In this document: positions 31,496 through 41,744 of the stretch, in pieces
Layout: each line of letters starts with the position of its first letter
How positions within the stretch are numbered: position 1 is the first letter of the stretch
Source: Kalmanozyma brasiliensis GHG001
Lineage: Eukaryota > Basidiomycota > Ustilaginomycetes > Ustilaginales
NCBI RefSeq assembly: GCF_000497045.1
Contig: NW_015961958.1
Coordinates: forward strand, 310,001 to 374,000
DNA length: 64,000 nucleotides
Direction of reading: 5' to 3'
The notes under the pieces: model-generated
What the model saw: only the letters and a program-made list of their open reading frames with translations
The model's database searches: none
What the model was told of the DNA's origin: nothing
Translations under genes and position numbers: made by a program

Positions 31496-32171
31496 TGTGA
31501 CCTGATACGGATCTTGAGGATGTCGTAAGGGGAAGAGTGAAGGTGAAACTGGCTCAACTCAGGACAAGGCTTTCGTGGCGCTCGCTCGCTCGACTCGAGG
31601 TCTTGAGAAACTTCAACGAGGCTGCCAGCCGCCTGCCAACGGACTGCGAATTTCTTCCGCTCTGCCACCCTGTGTGTGACCTTGGCCTGGTTGGTGGGCT
31701 ACGCTGGAATATCTGACAGCTCCGTGATGCAGTTGACCCTCGAGGTCGCCATTTGCTGCCTCAAATTCCTTTCCTGCACGCCGAGCAGGCAGCGAGTGGT
31801 GCTGATTTCGAGTTCACAGAATGTAATTTGAATTCACATTTGTATTGAAAGCACAGTCTCGTGACTCCAAAGACAAGTCTTCTTGTACCGACTTGGAAGC
31901 ACGTAATTTTGGCGCGAGAAAGTCGAAGAGCGTGGGAATTTTTGTTTTGCGCCTTCAGCGTGAGAGAATGCTTCTCAAGTTCGTCCTCCCATGCAGGGTC
32001 TAACAGTGGCCGACGAAACGCTCGCACTATTTGACGGATCGTCACGGCTTGCTCGGCCTGCTGCAGCGCTTGTGCGAAGCATCACTCACGATCAGGCTAG
32101 TCCGCACTCGCACTGAGCCATGCAAACGATATGATACTGACAACGATAGACAATGCAAGTGAACAAAGATT
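31496..32171. other. Intergenic: RPL3 promoter and nitrate reductase 3' side
   Basis: About 680 bases. Frames here are short and featureless. An AT-richer segment lies at about 31800-31960. Confidence 0.5.
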
Positions 32172-35096
32172 CTAGAAAAACACAACCGTCCTGTCCAGAT
32201 CCCATCCTAGCTCCTTCAGCCCCTTTGAAACCGCCTGCTCGAGCGGCGGCGGTCCGCACACCAGAGCCAACGTATCCTCGAGCTCCTCGCCCTCCGTCCT
32301 CGCTGGCGGAGGGGGCAGGTGCTCCTTCATCACATCTGTGCTGATGTGTCCTCGACCCATACTCCACGCTTCGTCGGCAGATTTGCTGAGAACGTGCCAC
32401 ACGTGGAGATTGCCCTTCAACGCCACTCTCAGCTTCTCGAGCTCCTCGCGAATGAGAATGTCCTGCTCGGAACGGTTGCCGTAGACCACCCAGATCTGGA
32501 TCGGATCTTCTTCAAGCGAAGGAGAGGCCAGAGCTTCGTCAGCAATGGCCTTGAGCGTGGACCAGATGGGCGTGATGCCCGAGCCACCGGCAATCATGGC
32601 CAGCTTGCGAACGCGACGAATCTGGTTCGCCGGCTTCCATCGGATCTGACGCTCGCCCAGGTAGGTGAACGACCCAAGCGGTCCTTTGAGCTCAATGGTG
32701 AGGTCGGAAGAGGGAGACTCGACATCGATCGTCTCGAGCAGCATCGTCATCTTACCTCCCGCATAAGCAGGGGGCGCATCGGCGGAGGCTTCGGTTGGGA
32801 AGTAGACTTTGATGAGGATGTCGAGGAAGCCACGCTGCGTGTTGCCGCTGTACGGCGTGTACGCTCGTTGGACCGTTTCGATCTCGCCTGTTTTGGGTTC
32901 TTTCGATCGAACGCGGACGAAGACATGCTGACCCACCGGGAGTCCGAGCTCTTGGTCCGGGCCACCCAGGGCAAAGCGGAAGATTCGTGCATCGGGAGAG
33001 ATGATCTTCTTGCTGACAAGCTTGGTTGCGCGCCATTTCTTGGGTTCCAGATAAGGCTTGTCGAGGTCGATCGCCTCGGGTTCAGCGACGACTGCTGCAG
33101 AGCCCCCATCTTTGACCTCGAGTCGACCAAGGTGATAGTCGCGAAGCATCTTTTTGGCGTCCATCGAGTGGATCGCCATGAAGTCTTCGGTCGCGTCTTC
33201 GCCTGCAACGAGACGGATGGATTGATCTCCACCAGGGTGGTCTTTGAGGAATCCAGTGCCATCGTAGACGTGACCATGCACGACGAACCATGGCTCGGGA
33301 CCCTCGCCGTCACCATGAGCAGCCAGGTCAGCAGCAGTGACCACCGTATCAGCCTTCGCCGAGTCGATCATGATCATCTTCTGCTCCTCTCGCGCGGCTT
33401 CCACGGTCGGCTTGTCTCCCTTCGGCTCCTCGTCACCACCGTCTGCCTTCTTCGCACCGCCGAACGTGGGATAACGACAGTTCAGACCCGTCTCGTTCAT
33501 CCGCTGCATCCAACCGCCTGCCGCATTACCGGCGAGCGTCGGGTGCTCGAACCGAATCTTGTTGCCGTCACGGTGCACGGCAACGCGGAACCACCACGAG
33601 TTCATCATCGATGTAGCGTTCCAGTACATATCCCTGGGCATCGTCGCCAGTCCCTCATCCAGCGCTCGCACGCTGATGACCTTGACGTCCTTCGCGACGA
33701 TGTCCGCCTGAACATCGACGTCGAGGCGCCAGAAGCACCAGGCGAAGCTCATCTCGGTAGAGCTCAGGTCGAGCGTACCAAAGTACGGATGGCCTTGGAT
33801 GGGATACATGCGGTAGAGGTCTTCAGGGTAGTGGATCGATGCGCACTTCCAGCTGTGGCCGTCGTCGAGCGAGATCTCGACGCGCGCAATGCGGCGTCCA
33901 CCGCCGGTATACGCATATCCTTCGATCGGCAGCAGCTGCGGTTGCGACTGCGCTTCCGTCGTGGCAAGGTCGGCTACCTCGATGGTTTGATCGTGATCCG
34001 GCGAGCAGATGGCAGCATTGACATTGAGGTCGTTGATGATGTACTTGGGGTCGTACCACCAGTGCATCTCGCTGCGAGCCTGGTCGGCGGTGACCTCGGT
34101 TGGAAGCACCTTGTTGTCGTGGAAATGAAGGTGGTGTTGGGACTCACGGTCGGAAACTTCGATGCGCTCGAGCCACTTGACCATCCTACCACCGATTTGA
34201 CCGGGCACGACGAGGCGCAGAGGGAAGCCGTGATCAGGAGAAAGATCCTCGCCGTTGAGACCCCAGGCGATGAGCATGCCCTTCGACCTGTCTAGCGCCC
34301 AGTTGAGTCGCTGCGAAGTGCCATACTTGCCCTTGGGCAATTCGTCGGCGCCCTCGAACACCACGTGCCTCGCTCGTCCCGGCACAGCGACGTCGTACGA
34401 TGGGAACGAGGACAGAAGCGGATTCTTGGGCTTGCAGTACTCGAGAATGTCTGCGAGATAGACACCCGTGAACAGACCCGTCGAAACACCCGCAGCGCCC
34501 CAGTTGAAACCAAGACCCTTGGCAACCATGTTCTGCTCCTTTCGTCTGTTGCCTGCGCAGACCAGTGTGATCGGCAGCGTGACGGTCGGGAACTTTTCTT
34601 TGAGGTCTTTGATGCTGAGCTCCATCTCGTTCTCCACCAAGCCGTGGATCTTGAGCTTCCAGTTGTCCGCCTGTTCTCGTGTGATGCGTGGCGTATCACC
34701 GTGCGAACGGACGTAGAAGAGGTTCTGTGGTGTCAGGAAGCCCTTGTTGAAGAGCTCGGAGAGGGGAGCTTCGCAGTTATAGGGGTGCTTGCCCGTGAGG
34801 CGGATCATGCGCTCGTCTCGTGCGATCCAGTGGTCGGGTGTGTTCGAGTCGCTCGAAAGCGGCTTGATGCTTTCCGAAGCCGGAATGGCGGGCAGAACGG
34901 AGTCATCGTAGGCTTCGCGAGGCTGGAACGGATCGACAGCGTCCTTTGCAGAGACCGTGGGGCTTGATGGCTCTGGTGTGGTTGCCGATGAGGATCCTGA
35001 CGAGCCTTGCGAGGAAGAAGAGAATGCTTTGATGTCGTCGCCCCTCTCTGAGGGTGTCTTGGACGATGGTGAGCTTGATGTTGTCGACGCCATCAT
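32172..35096 (-). CDS. nar1: Nitrate reductase (NAD(P)H)
   Basis: A 974-residue cytosolic enzyme that reduces nitrate to nitrite. The Mo-molybdopterin domain comes first, with the metal-ligand Cys180 in LVCAGNRRKEQN and the LNGEDLSPDHGFPLRLVVPG segment. The Mo dimerisation domain follows. The cytochrome b5 domain has haem ligands His620 (DHPGG) and His643 (AIHSMDAKK). The FAD domain carries RAYTPYSG near 745, and the pyridine nucleotide domain carries AGGSGITPIW near 837 and CGPPP near 945. It ends in the family-typical DRTVVFF-type sequence. Length and domain order match fungal nitrate reductases. It lies in tandem with nitrite reductase, both on the minus strand. GATAAG motifs 500-810 bases upstream suggest control by a Nit2/AreA-type GATA factor. 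Confidence 0.97.
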   Translation of the reverse strand: MMASTTSSSPSSKTPSERGDDIKAFSSSSQGSSGSSSATTPEPSSPTVSAKDAVDPFQPREAYDDSVLPAIPASESIKPLSSDSNTPDHWIARDERMIRLTGKHPYNCEAPLSELFNKGFLTPQNLFYVRSHGDTPRITREQADNWKLKIHGLVENEMELSIKDLKEKFPTVTLPITLVCAGNRRKEQNMVAKGLGFNWGAAGVSTGLFTGVYLADILEYCKPKNPLLSSFPSYDVAVPGRARHVVFEGADELPKGKYGTSQRLNWALDRSKGMLIAWGLNGEDLSPDHGFPLRLVVPGQIGGRMVKWLERIEVSDRESQHHLHFHDNKVLPTEVTADQARSEMHWWYDPKYIINDLNVNAAICSPDHDQTIEVADLATTEAQSQPQLLPIEGYAYTGGGRRIARVEISLDDGHSWKCASIHYPEDLYRMYPIQGHPYFGTLDLSSTEMSFAWCFWRLDVDVQADIVAKDVKVISVRALDEGLATMPRDMYWNATSMMNSWWFRVAVHRDGNKIRFEHPTLAGNAAGGWMQRMNETGLNCRYPTFGGAKKADGGDEEPKGDKPTVEAAREEQKMIMIDSAKADTVVTAADLAAHGDGEGPEPWFVVHGHVYDGTGFLKDHPGGDQSIRLVAGEDATEDFMAIHSMDAKKMLRDYHLGRLEVKDGGSAAVVAEPEAIDLDKPYLEPKKWRATKLVSKKIISPDARIFRFALGGPDQELGLPVGQHVFVRVRSKEPKTGEIETVQRAYTPYSGNTQRGFLDILIKVYFPTEASADAPPAYAGGKMTMLLETIDVESPSSDLTIELKGPLGSFTYLGERQIRWKPANQIRRVRKLAMIAGGSGITPIWSTLKAIADEALASPSLEEDPIQIWVVYGNRSEQDILIREELEKLRVALKGNLHVWHVLSKSADEAWSMGRGHISTDVMKEHLPPPPARTEGEELEDTLALVCGPPPLEQAVSKGLKELGWDLDRTVVFF

Positions 35097-36299
35097 TGTG
35101 ATTTGCCGCAGTGTGGTGGTAGGGAAGGACAGAGCTGCCAGCTTGGTGTCGGAACGGAGAAAGGGAACGAGGATTGCAAATGAGTTCGAAAAGTGCTAGA
35201 AGCGACAGCGCAAGGGATTGCGGGGAACGCAAGGCCGTCTTGGACAAAGCGAGCTGATTTGGAGAATGCTGTACAGTGCTACAAGTGGCAAGGGCGTAAG
35301 GAGCACTGGAAGCTTGTGTCAGACGAAACTCACAGGATCACGGCGCCTCACTTCTCGCGGTTGCTTGCAAAGTCATTCGTTGCCGCCCCTCGAGCCCGCA
35401 GGCTCATGACCTCACCGGCCTAAGCGTTGCACGAGGTTCTCCGAACTCGATCCTTGCGAGGTCTACGAGAAGCCGGAATTACAATGCAATGCTTGCGATT
35501 AGATGACCTCGCCTTTTGATGCGTCTCATCAGCACAATGTGATTGGATGCTCGGGGTTGCGAGCACATAGATAGCTTGCAGGCCTGGACAGAGGCCTGAT
35601 AAGCGTACATTTCCAAGCCGGCATGCAGTGCGGCCTCGCACCCCAGACCTACGCTCTGTCCTCGCCACCTGGAGCCCGACAACTCGGTGATCTAGGGTGC
35701 GAACCCTCATCCCACACATCGCATGCTTCTCGGTGCCTCTCGGCAAGCTCGAATAGCCTTGGCTGACGTCGAGCGTTGAAGTTCGATGGGAGCTGTCGAA
35801 ATTTGCTAGCGAGTCGACGCGAAAGATAAGAGAAAACCGGACCCAGATTCGCCAAAAAATCCAGAAACTCGGACGGGGTCGCCGTACATGCAGGCCAGCT
35901 GATAAGAGCTTTACTGGATGCGCACTCAATAGCACCAGCCTCTACGAGCAGACTGGACGCCCATTGGTCGCTTGCAAGTTGCAAGGGCGCTTGGATTTCC
36001 TTGCAGCAAGTATCATCGATCGCCAAAGCGTCGAGTCTGATTGGTGGCTGAAGAGCGTGGGAAAGCAGCTCTGTCCATCGCCTTACGGTCCGAGCATGCA
36101 AAAGTCGGCGGTCGATGCCTGAGACGCTGCCCTGAGTGCGCCTGTCTCAACGGCCCTCTACCGCGTCACGATGATCTCACAGAGTCTATCTAGCCGCTCT
36201 TGGCAGCATTCGCACTGCGATCGATGTGGAACGAGATTTCCTTAACGTTGCGATAGATGCGTATTTACAAACAATCAGTAGGTGAGACTAGAAAATTAT
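35097..36299 (-). promoter_or_regulatory. Nitrate reductase promoter region with GATAAG motifs
   Basis: About 1.2 kb between the nir1 stop and the nar1 start. Three GATAAG motifs on the plus strand lie at 35598-35603, 35825-35830 and 35901-35906. These are consensus sites for nitrogen-responsive GATA factors. No frame here has conserved features. Confidence 0.65.
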
Positions 36300-39200
36300 C
36301 TACCAGTCGAGCTTGGACTGGTCTCCGCACGAAGCCTTGGCAGGCTGAGCGAGTGGCGAGCCCTGCCTCTTGGTCGCAGCCTTCTCGTTGTCGATCTTGT
36401 CCATGTCCGGACCGGTGATCTCGACCGAGTGAGACTGGCCGCCAGCGAGGGCGTCCGACTCCTCGGTGGCGCGCCTGAGCATCCACTTGGTCGTCGAGAG
36501 CACCGCATCCAGCGCCTCAGTAGGCGGCAGCTTGAGGTAGACGAGATCCTTCTCCTCGTCCATCTTGGCTTCGAAGGTCATGATCGAAAAGTCGCCGTCG
36601 TTGCACTTGCCACCCTCCTCGTCGGCGTTGGCCGAGAGAATGTAGTTGCGCTTGTGCAGTGGACAAGAGACGTACTCGCGACCCTTGTCGTCTTCACCCA
36701 CAAGACCGTCTGCGAGAACGAAAGCGCGCCTGTGAGGGCACATGTTCTGAGCAGCGCGAACACCGCGGTTGGGGATGTTCCAGACGGCAATCTGAGTGTC
36801 TCCGTACTTGACGGTAGCGGAAGACGGAGAGTCCTTCTGCGGATCCAGGTCGCTGTACTTGCAGATGGGTCGCCACTCCCACTTGGCCTCCTTGGCCACG
36901 TCGAGGATGCTGAAGTGGAGCGGGCCGTCTTCGACGGGCCAGTCGGCGGGTCGTTGCTGATCGCGCTCGTCCAGCATCTCGGACACGGTCTGAGTGTCGT
37001 TGGTGTTGACGAATTGACGGAAGGCTTTCTTGCGTTCAGGATCGCGGATCACCTTGGTCCACTCGCAGTGGTACGTGCCGACGAGCACCTCCATCTCCTT
37101 CTCGAGGTCCTCGCAGATACCGAGCTTGTCGTCGACAATGACTTCTTTGAGACCCTTGAGTCCGCCGGGGAACTTCTCGATCCATCGCGCGGTGCGCTCG
37201 AGCTTGTCGGCGGATCGGATGTAGAAGAGAATGAAGCGATCGAGGATCTTGATCGCCTGACGACGAGTCACGTCTTCGGCAATGATCTCGGCGTGACGAG
37301 GTTTAGCACCGCCGTTACCGCCGACAAAGACGTTCCAGCCCTTAGTGGTAGCAATCAGACCAAAGTCCTTGCCTTGGGCTTCGGCGCATTCACGGACACA
37401 GCCTGAGACACCACCCTTGAACTTGTGTGGCGCTCGAAGACCCTTGTACCTCGACTCGAGCTCGTGAGCCAGGCCGACCGAGTCGCCGACACCGTATCGG
37501 CACCACGTGCTGCCGACACAGGACTTGACGGTACGCAGAGCCTTGCCGTAGGCGTGACCAGACTCGAAGCCGGCGTCGACGAGCTTCTCCCAGATAGCGG
37601 GGAGATCTTGCTTCTTGGCACCGAACATGTCGATACGCTGACCGCCAGTGATCTTGGTATACAAGCCGTACTCCTGCGCGACCTCACCGATCACCTTGAG
37701 ACCAGCAGGAGTCACCTCACCTGCGGGCAGACGAGGCACGACGGAGTAGGTGCCGTCACGTTGCATGTTGGCCAAGTAGCGATCGTTGGTGTCCTGCGTC
37801 TGACGCAGCGAAGGGTTCATGATCCAGTCGTTGTAGAGCGACGACAGGATCGAGCCGACGGCGGGACGGCAGACCTCGCATCCGAGACTGTCGTTCTTCT
37901 TGCCGACCGTCTTCATGGTGGTGGTGAAATCCTTGAGCTTCTTGAACTTGATGATCTGGTACAGCTCCTGACGGGTGTAGGCAAAGTGGCTGCAGAGGTG
38001 GTTCGAGACCTCGACACCAGCGTCCTTGAGCGCTTTGTTGAGGATACTTGTGCTGAGCGGCATGCAGCCACCGCAACCAGTACCGCACTTGGTCTCGGAC
38101 TTCATCTCGCCGATCGAGCGCACAGAGCCGTCCTTGACGCACTTGATCAGGTCGCCTTTCGTGACATTGTGGCAACTGCAGATCTGTGCTTCGTCGGGAA
38201 GATCGTCCCCCTCCTCTTCGCCCTCCTTCTTGGCACCGATGATGAGCTCAGCGGGAGGCTTCTCGATAGGCGCAGCCTTGTTACAGAGCGCTACGAGCTT
38301 GACATAGTCCTTGACGTCGCCTACCATCATGCCGCCGAGGAGGTGCTTGCCGTCGTTAGTGAAGATGTACTTCTTGTATACGTCCGAGAAGGGGTCGCGG
38401 TAGGTGAGCGCCTTGACCGAGTTCTTGATCTCTTCAGGGGTCATTCCGGGAGCAGAGTCGTCCTTCTTTCCGCGTCTCGACGCACCTTTGCTGCCAGGAA
38501 GAGGCTTGCTGATCTTGCCCTGGTCGGCAAAGAAGTCACCGAACGAAGCGACATCAACGCCCATCAGCTTGAGCTTGGTGGACACGTCGGGCGACTTCAT
38601 CTTGCGCATGGCGTGATGAGGACCCTCCGTGAGGTTGAACGCCAGAACTTCGGCCATCTCGATACCAGGAGCGATAAGACCGAAGGTCTGCTCCTCGAAG
38701 GAGGCGCACTCGCCGATGGCGTAGACGTTGGGAATGGAGGTCTGAAGCGAGGAGTCGACAGTAAATCCGCCGCCTTTCTTTCGGGTGACCAGACCAGGCG
38801 TGCCTTTCGCAAGCTCGTCTCTGGGAGTGATGCCGACGGCGAAGACAAGCATGTCAATGTCGAATGGCTCATCCTCCTCGCCCTCCTTGCCGTACATCAT
38901 CATTCCGGTAAGACGGCCCTCGCTGTTCCAGATAAGGTCACGAACACGGCCCTGAAGCAAGACCTCGACGCCGAGATCTCGCACCTTTTGAAGCACCAAG
39001 GTGCCTCCTTCTTGATCAAGCTGTCGCGACAGGACCCAGCGGTTTCGCTCGACGAGTACGACCTGGTCAATCTCCTCGAGATCCAAAAGCGCTTTCGCGG
39101 CCTCGAGACCCAGAAGACCGCCGCCGATCACACCTGCCTTCCGGATGCGACGCCCAAGCGTCTTTGGCGCATCGACGGCGTAGGCAATCATGTCGTCGAG

Positions 39201-39740
39201 ATCCTTGATGGTGCGGTAGAGGAAAGTGCCTTTTGTGTTCCAGAACTTGTCCTTGGTAATGTATGGAGGGAGCGAGGCATCCGAGCCGGTGGCAAGGACG
39301 CACTCGTCGTAGTGGAATTCTTTGCCCTTCTCGGTTCGAACGACCTTCTTCTCGGCATCGATGGAAGTGACGCCGTCGGATGTGTGGTATGTGAGCTTGT
39401 CCTTGGCGTGTGAAGAGTACCACTTGAGCTCGTTGAGGTAGAGCGACTCAATCGAGCGGTTGGTGAAGTACTGCGTCAAGCCGACGCGGTTGTATGCAAT
39501 GTGAGGCTCTTCTCCAAAGACGGTGATTTCCCACTCGTCACGACCGTTCTGGAGATCGTACTTGAGCAGCTTCTCGATGAAGGCGATGCCGACCATTCCG
39601 AGGCCGACGACACATGCCTTCTTTCTTGTCTTTGGTGTGAGAGCAAGCTCCTCTGGCGTGGTTGCCCTTGTGGAGCCCGAAGCCGAGCTCGCTGGCCCTG
39701 AGGACTCGAAGGCTGTTGGTTCTGTGGGTACCGGCGCCAT
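36300..39740 (-). CDS. nir1: Nitrite reductase (NAD(P)H), assimilatory
   Basis: A 1146-residue enzyme reducing nitrite to ammonium with six electrons. An FAD/NAD(P)H reductase half comes first: VVGLGMVGIAFIEKL near 40-55 and VIGGGLLGLEAAKAL near 200. Two BFD-like [2Fe-2S] regions follow: CSCHNVTKGD with CGTGCGGC near 520-556, and CEVCRPAVGS near 622. The sirohaem/[4Fe-4S] half holds the cluster cysteines in CVGSTWC (near 740) and GCVREC (near 782). A C-terminal Rieske-type domain has NMCPHRR (near 1000) and SCPLHKR (near 1026), as in the Aspergillus NiiA type. The start at 39740 is the first ATG with good context. The nitrate transporter lies divergently 2 kb away. Confidence 0.97.
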   Translation of the reverse strand: MAPVPTEPTAFESSGPASSASGSTRATTPEELALTPKTRKKACVVGLGMVGIAFIEKLLKYDLQNGRDEWEITVFGEEPHIAYNRVGLTQYFTNRSIESLYLNELKWYSSHAKDKLTYHTSDGVTSIDAEKKVVRTEKGKEFHYDECVLATGSDASLPPYITKDKFWNTKGTFLYRTIKDLDDMIAYAVDAPKTLGRRIRKAGVIGGGLLGLEAAKALLDLEEIDQVVLVERNRWVLSRQLDQEGGTLVLQKVRDLGVEVLLQGRVRDLIWNSEGRLTGMMMYGKEGEEDEPFDIDMLVFAVGITPRDELAKGTPGLVTRKKGGGFTVDSSLQTSIPNVYAIGECASFEEQTFGLIAPGIEMAEVLAFNLTEGPHHAMRKMKSPDVSTKLKLMGVDVASFGDFFADQGKISKPLPGSKGASRRGKKDDSAPGMTPEEIKNSVKALTYRDPFSDVYKKYIFTNDGKHLLGGMMVGDVKDYVKLVALCNKAAPIEKPPAELIIGAKKEGEEEGDDLPDEAQICSCHNVTKGDLIKCVKDGSVRSIGEMKSETKCGTGCGGCMPLSTSILNKALKDAGVEVSNHLCSHFAYTRQELYQIIKFKKLKDFTTTMKTVGKKNDSLGCEVCRPAVGSILSSLYNDWIMNPSLRQTQDTNDRYLANMQRDGTYSVVPRLPAGEVTPAGLKVIGEVAQEYGLYTKITGGQRIDMFGAKKQDLPAIWEKLVDAGFESGHAYGKALRTVKSCVGSTWCRYGVGDSVGLAHELESRYKGLRAPHKFKGGVSGCVRECAEAQGKDFGLIATTKGWNVFVGGNGGAKPRHAEIIAEDVTRRQAIKILDRFILFYIRSADKLERTARWIEKFPGGLKGLKEVIVDDKLGICEDLEKEMEVLVGTYHCEWTKVIRDPERKKAFRQFVNTNDTQTVSEMLDERDQQRPADWPVEDGPLHFSILDVAKEAKWEWRPICKYSDLDPQKDSPSSATVKYGDTQIAVWNIPNRGVRAAQNMCPHRRAFVLADGLVGEDDKGREYVSCPLHKRNYILSANADEEGGKCNDGDFSIMTFEAKMDEEKDLVYLKLPPTEALDAVLSTTKWMLRRATEESDALAGGQSHSVEITGPDMDKIDNEKAATKRQGSPLAQPAKASCGDQSKLDW

Positions 39741-41744
39741 TGTGAGTGATGCCTGCTAGGATGGATATGGGAAGAGAGGATGTGGTCCGGGATGAGTGTC
39801 GAGGATGAAGGAGACGCTAGGAAGGAAGGAAGGTTCGGTGGCTACGTCTCAACAGATGTACACAGGGAGGACAAAGTCAAAGCCGGAGGCAAGAGCCGCA
39901 AGAGCGGCTACACGGGCACTATCTGCTCAAGGGTCTCTGGCTAGGCGTGCACTGACACAGACAACTTCCCGAGCTGAATCGCTTCTTGCACCGCGAAGCG
40001 ATTTCGATCAAGACGAAGCCATTTGCGGGCTCTCATCTGGTGGAAGGCGGGGATTCGCTGAAGCGGCAAGAAGCGGAGAAAGCTGGGACCGTGCAGCGAA
40101 TGATAAGATGAGCATTGGTTGCTCGCACAAGACACTTGCATGCCATCTTCGTGTCAAGCATCTGTTGATTGGACTGATGACGGCTGCCAAGTCCAGCTTG
40201 GTGAGGCACAACCCCTTCGAAGCGAGCGAATCAGATCAGACCCAGATTTCGTCTGCGTCGAATTAGCGGAAATCCTCCTCAGGCGATTTTCCACGAGTCA
40301 AGGAGCGCCTCTGCCAAAACTTTCTCACTGATAAGAGACGGCTGCAGCTCGGTATGCGCTCGCAGAGATAAGCAAAACTCGCCTGCCGACCTGGCTTGGC
40401 ATGTCCAGTACAGCGGAGCCAAACAGACTGGCTTTCATATTCAAAATCGGTGCCCATGATAAGCTGACCCTCCCCTAATGGAACTGCTCTCATTCGCTCT
40501 GCTGTCTGTTTGCGCTAGCATGCCGACCCGCAAGATAAGGCGGCTTTCTCACTGTTCCCGCTCAAGTTTGCTCGCCACGCACTGCCCGGCATCGAAACAT
40601 TCATGCCCCTTTGCAATCACGATCTCCGTCTCCTCCGTGAACGTGCAGTAGCGTGCAGCCGGTTGAGAAACATGAGCCTTTTGTTCTGCGCGCGCCTGCT
40701 CGCGAGCGCAGCGTCACTCGTGCAGAGCAAGCAGCTTTTGTCTTCGTCTTGTCTGACCTGTAAGGGGCCTGAGAGCGTCTTCAAGCTTCGGCGGGTTGAC
40801 ATTTTTCGTCTCTATGGCTTACGCACACGTCAGAAGCCTCTGCAGCCATGAGCAAGTGATAGGTGCCCTGATCTTCTCGCTTGAAGTCTCTGAGTCTGTA
40901 GCGTGTGCGTAGTTGAAAATGTATGCTCCGGACCGAGACTTCTCCTTGTCCGCTTCTCTTCGGCAGCACCTGATTGGTCGAGACCATCTGCTGGCGATCT
41001 TTGGATTCACTCAAGGTTTCTCCGTCTCGCGATCTAATCAATCGAATCGAGCTCCGTGCTGAGTCGCATTGATATGCACAAGGCCTGGAATGCAATCTCC
41101 TCGTAGAAGCGGCGATGCGGAGACGGACTCGAAAGAGCGGGAACTGGGCCTGGAGCAAAGAATAGGGGATTCAAGCTTTCAGCGGCTGGTTTCTGCCAAG
41201 TGGCTTGGATTCGAATCGCATGGCAGTAGATAACGAGCTGCAAGGGTGGCCGCCTTATCTCACAGCATTCCTGCCTCGTGCAGCGGCTCGACGTCTTCTT
41301 CTTCTGAATTCGCATCAGAGGTCATCGCTTTCCCGGCTCTTGTTCTGGACCTTCCTTGATTCTCATTGGTTTGAGCTTGCCACCTTCCCGTCGGGGTTTG
41401 TGCGTCGCTTGAAGGCCTAAAGGGTGGATTCTCATCTTATCTGAATCTATCATCTTGGCAGACGGCTTTACATGGCAGGAAGATCGTGGCCAGTCGGAGC
41501 CCCTCAACCGGAAACGATCTCCTGTCACACGCGAATGGCGTGTTCTTTGCGAAGCGCTCACACTTTGTCCGCCTCTTGTGCCTGTGACACTTCTGTACTC
41601 GCACGCTCTGAAGTTCTCGAGTGATCTATATAGTAGACAATCCCACTTCGGCCTGCGTTGTCATCTTTCCTCACCCAACACCTCCCCTCATCCCCCTCCG
41701 AGCCTTCTTGCGCCGTACAAACGCAAGCTCCTCCGTCACCAAAA
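39741..41744. promoter_or_regulatory. Divergent nir1 / nitrate transporter promoter with clustered GATAAG motifs
   Basis: A 2.0 kb region between divergent start codons. GATAAG on the plus strand is at 40102-40107, 40330-40335, 40367-40372, 40458-40463 and 40534-40539. The reverse form CTTATC is at 41254-41259 and 41436-41441. These are AreA/Nit2-type nitrogen metabolite sites. Five lie 360-800 bases from the nir1 start; two lie 300-490 bases from the transporter start. I found no perfect NirA/Nit4-type site. Confidence 0.7.

Noticed and set aside
32319..34295. A 658-codon frame antisense to nitrate reductase
   Set aside because: By-product of codon bias; no recognisable domain.
37425..39413. 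A 662-codon frame antisense to nitrite reductase
   Set aside because: By-product of codon bias; sense strand holds intact cofactor motifs.
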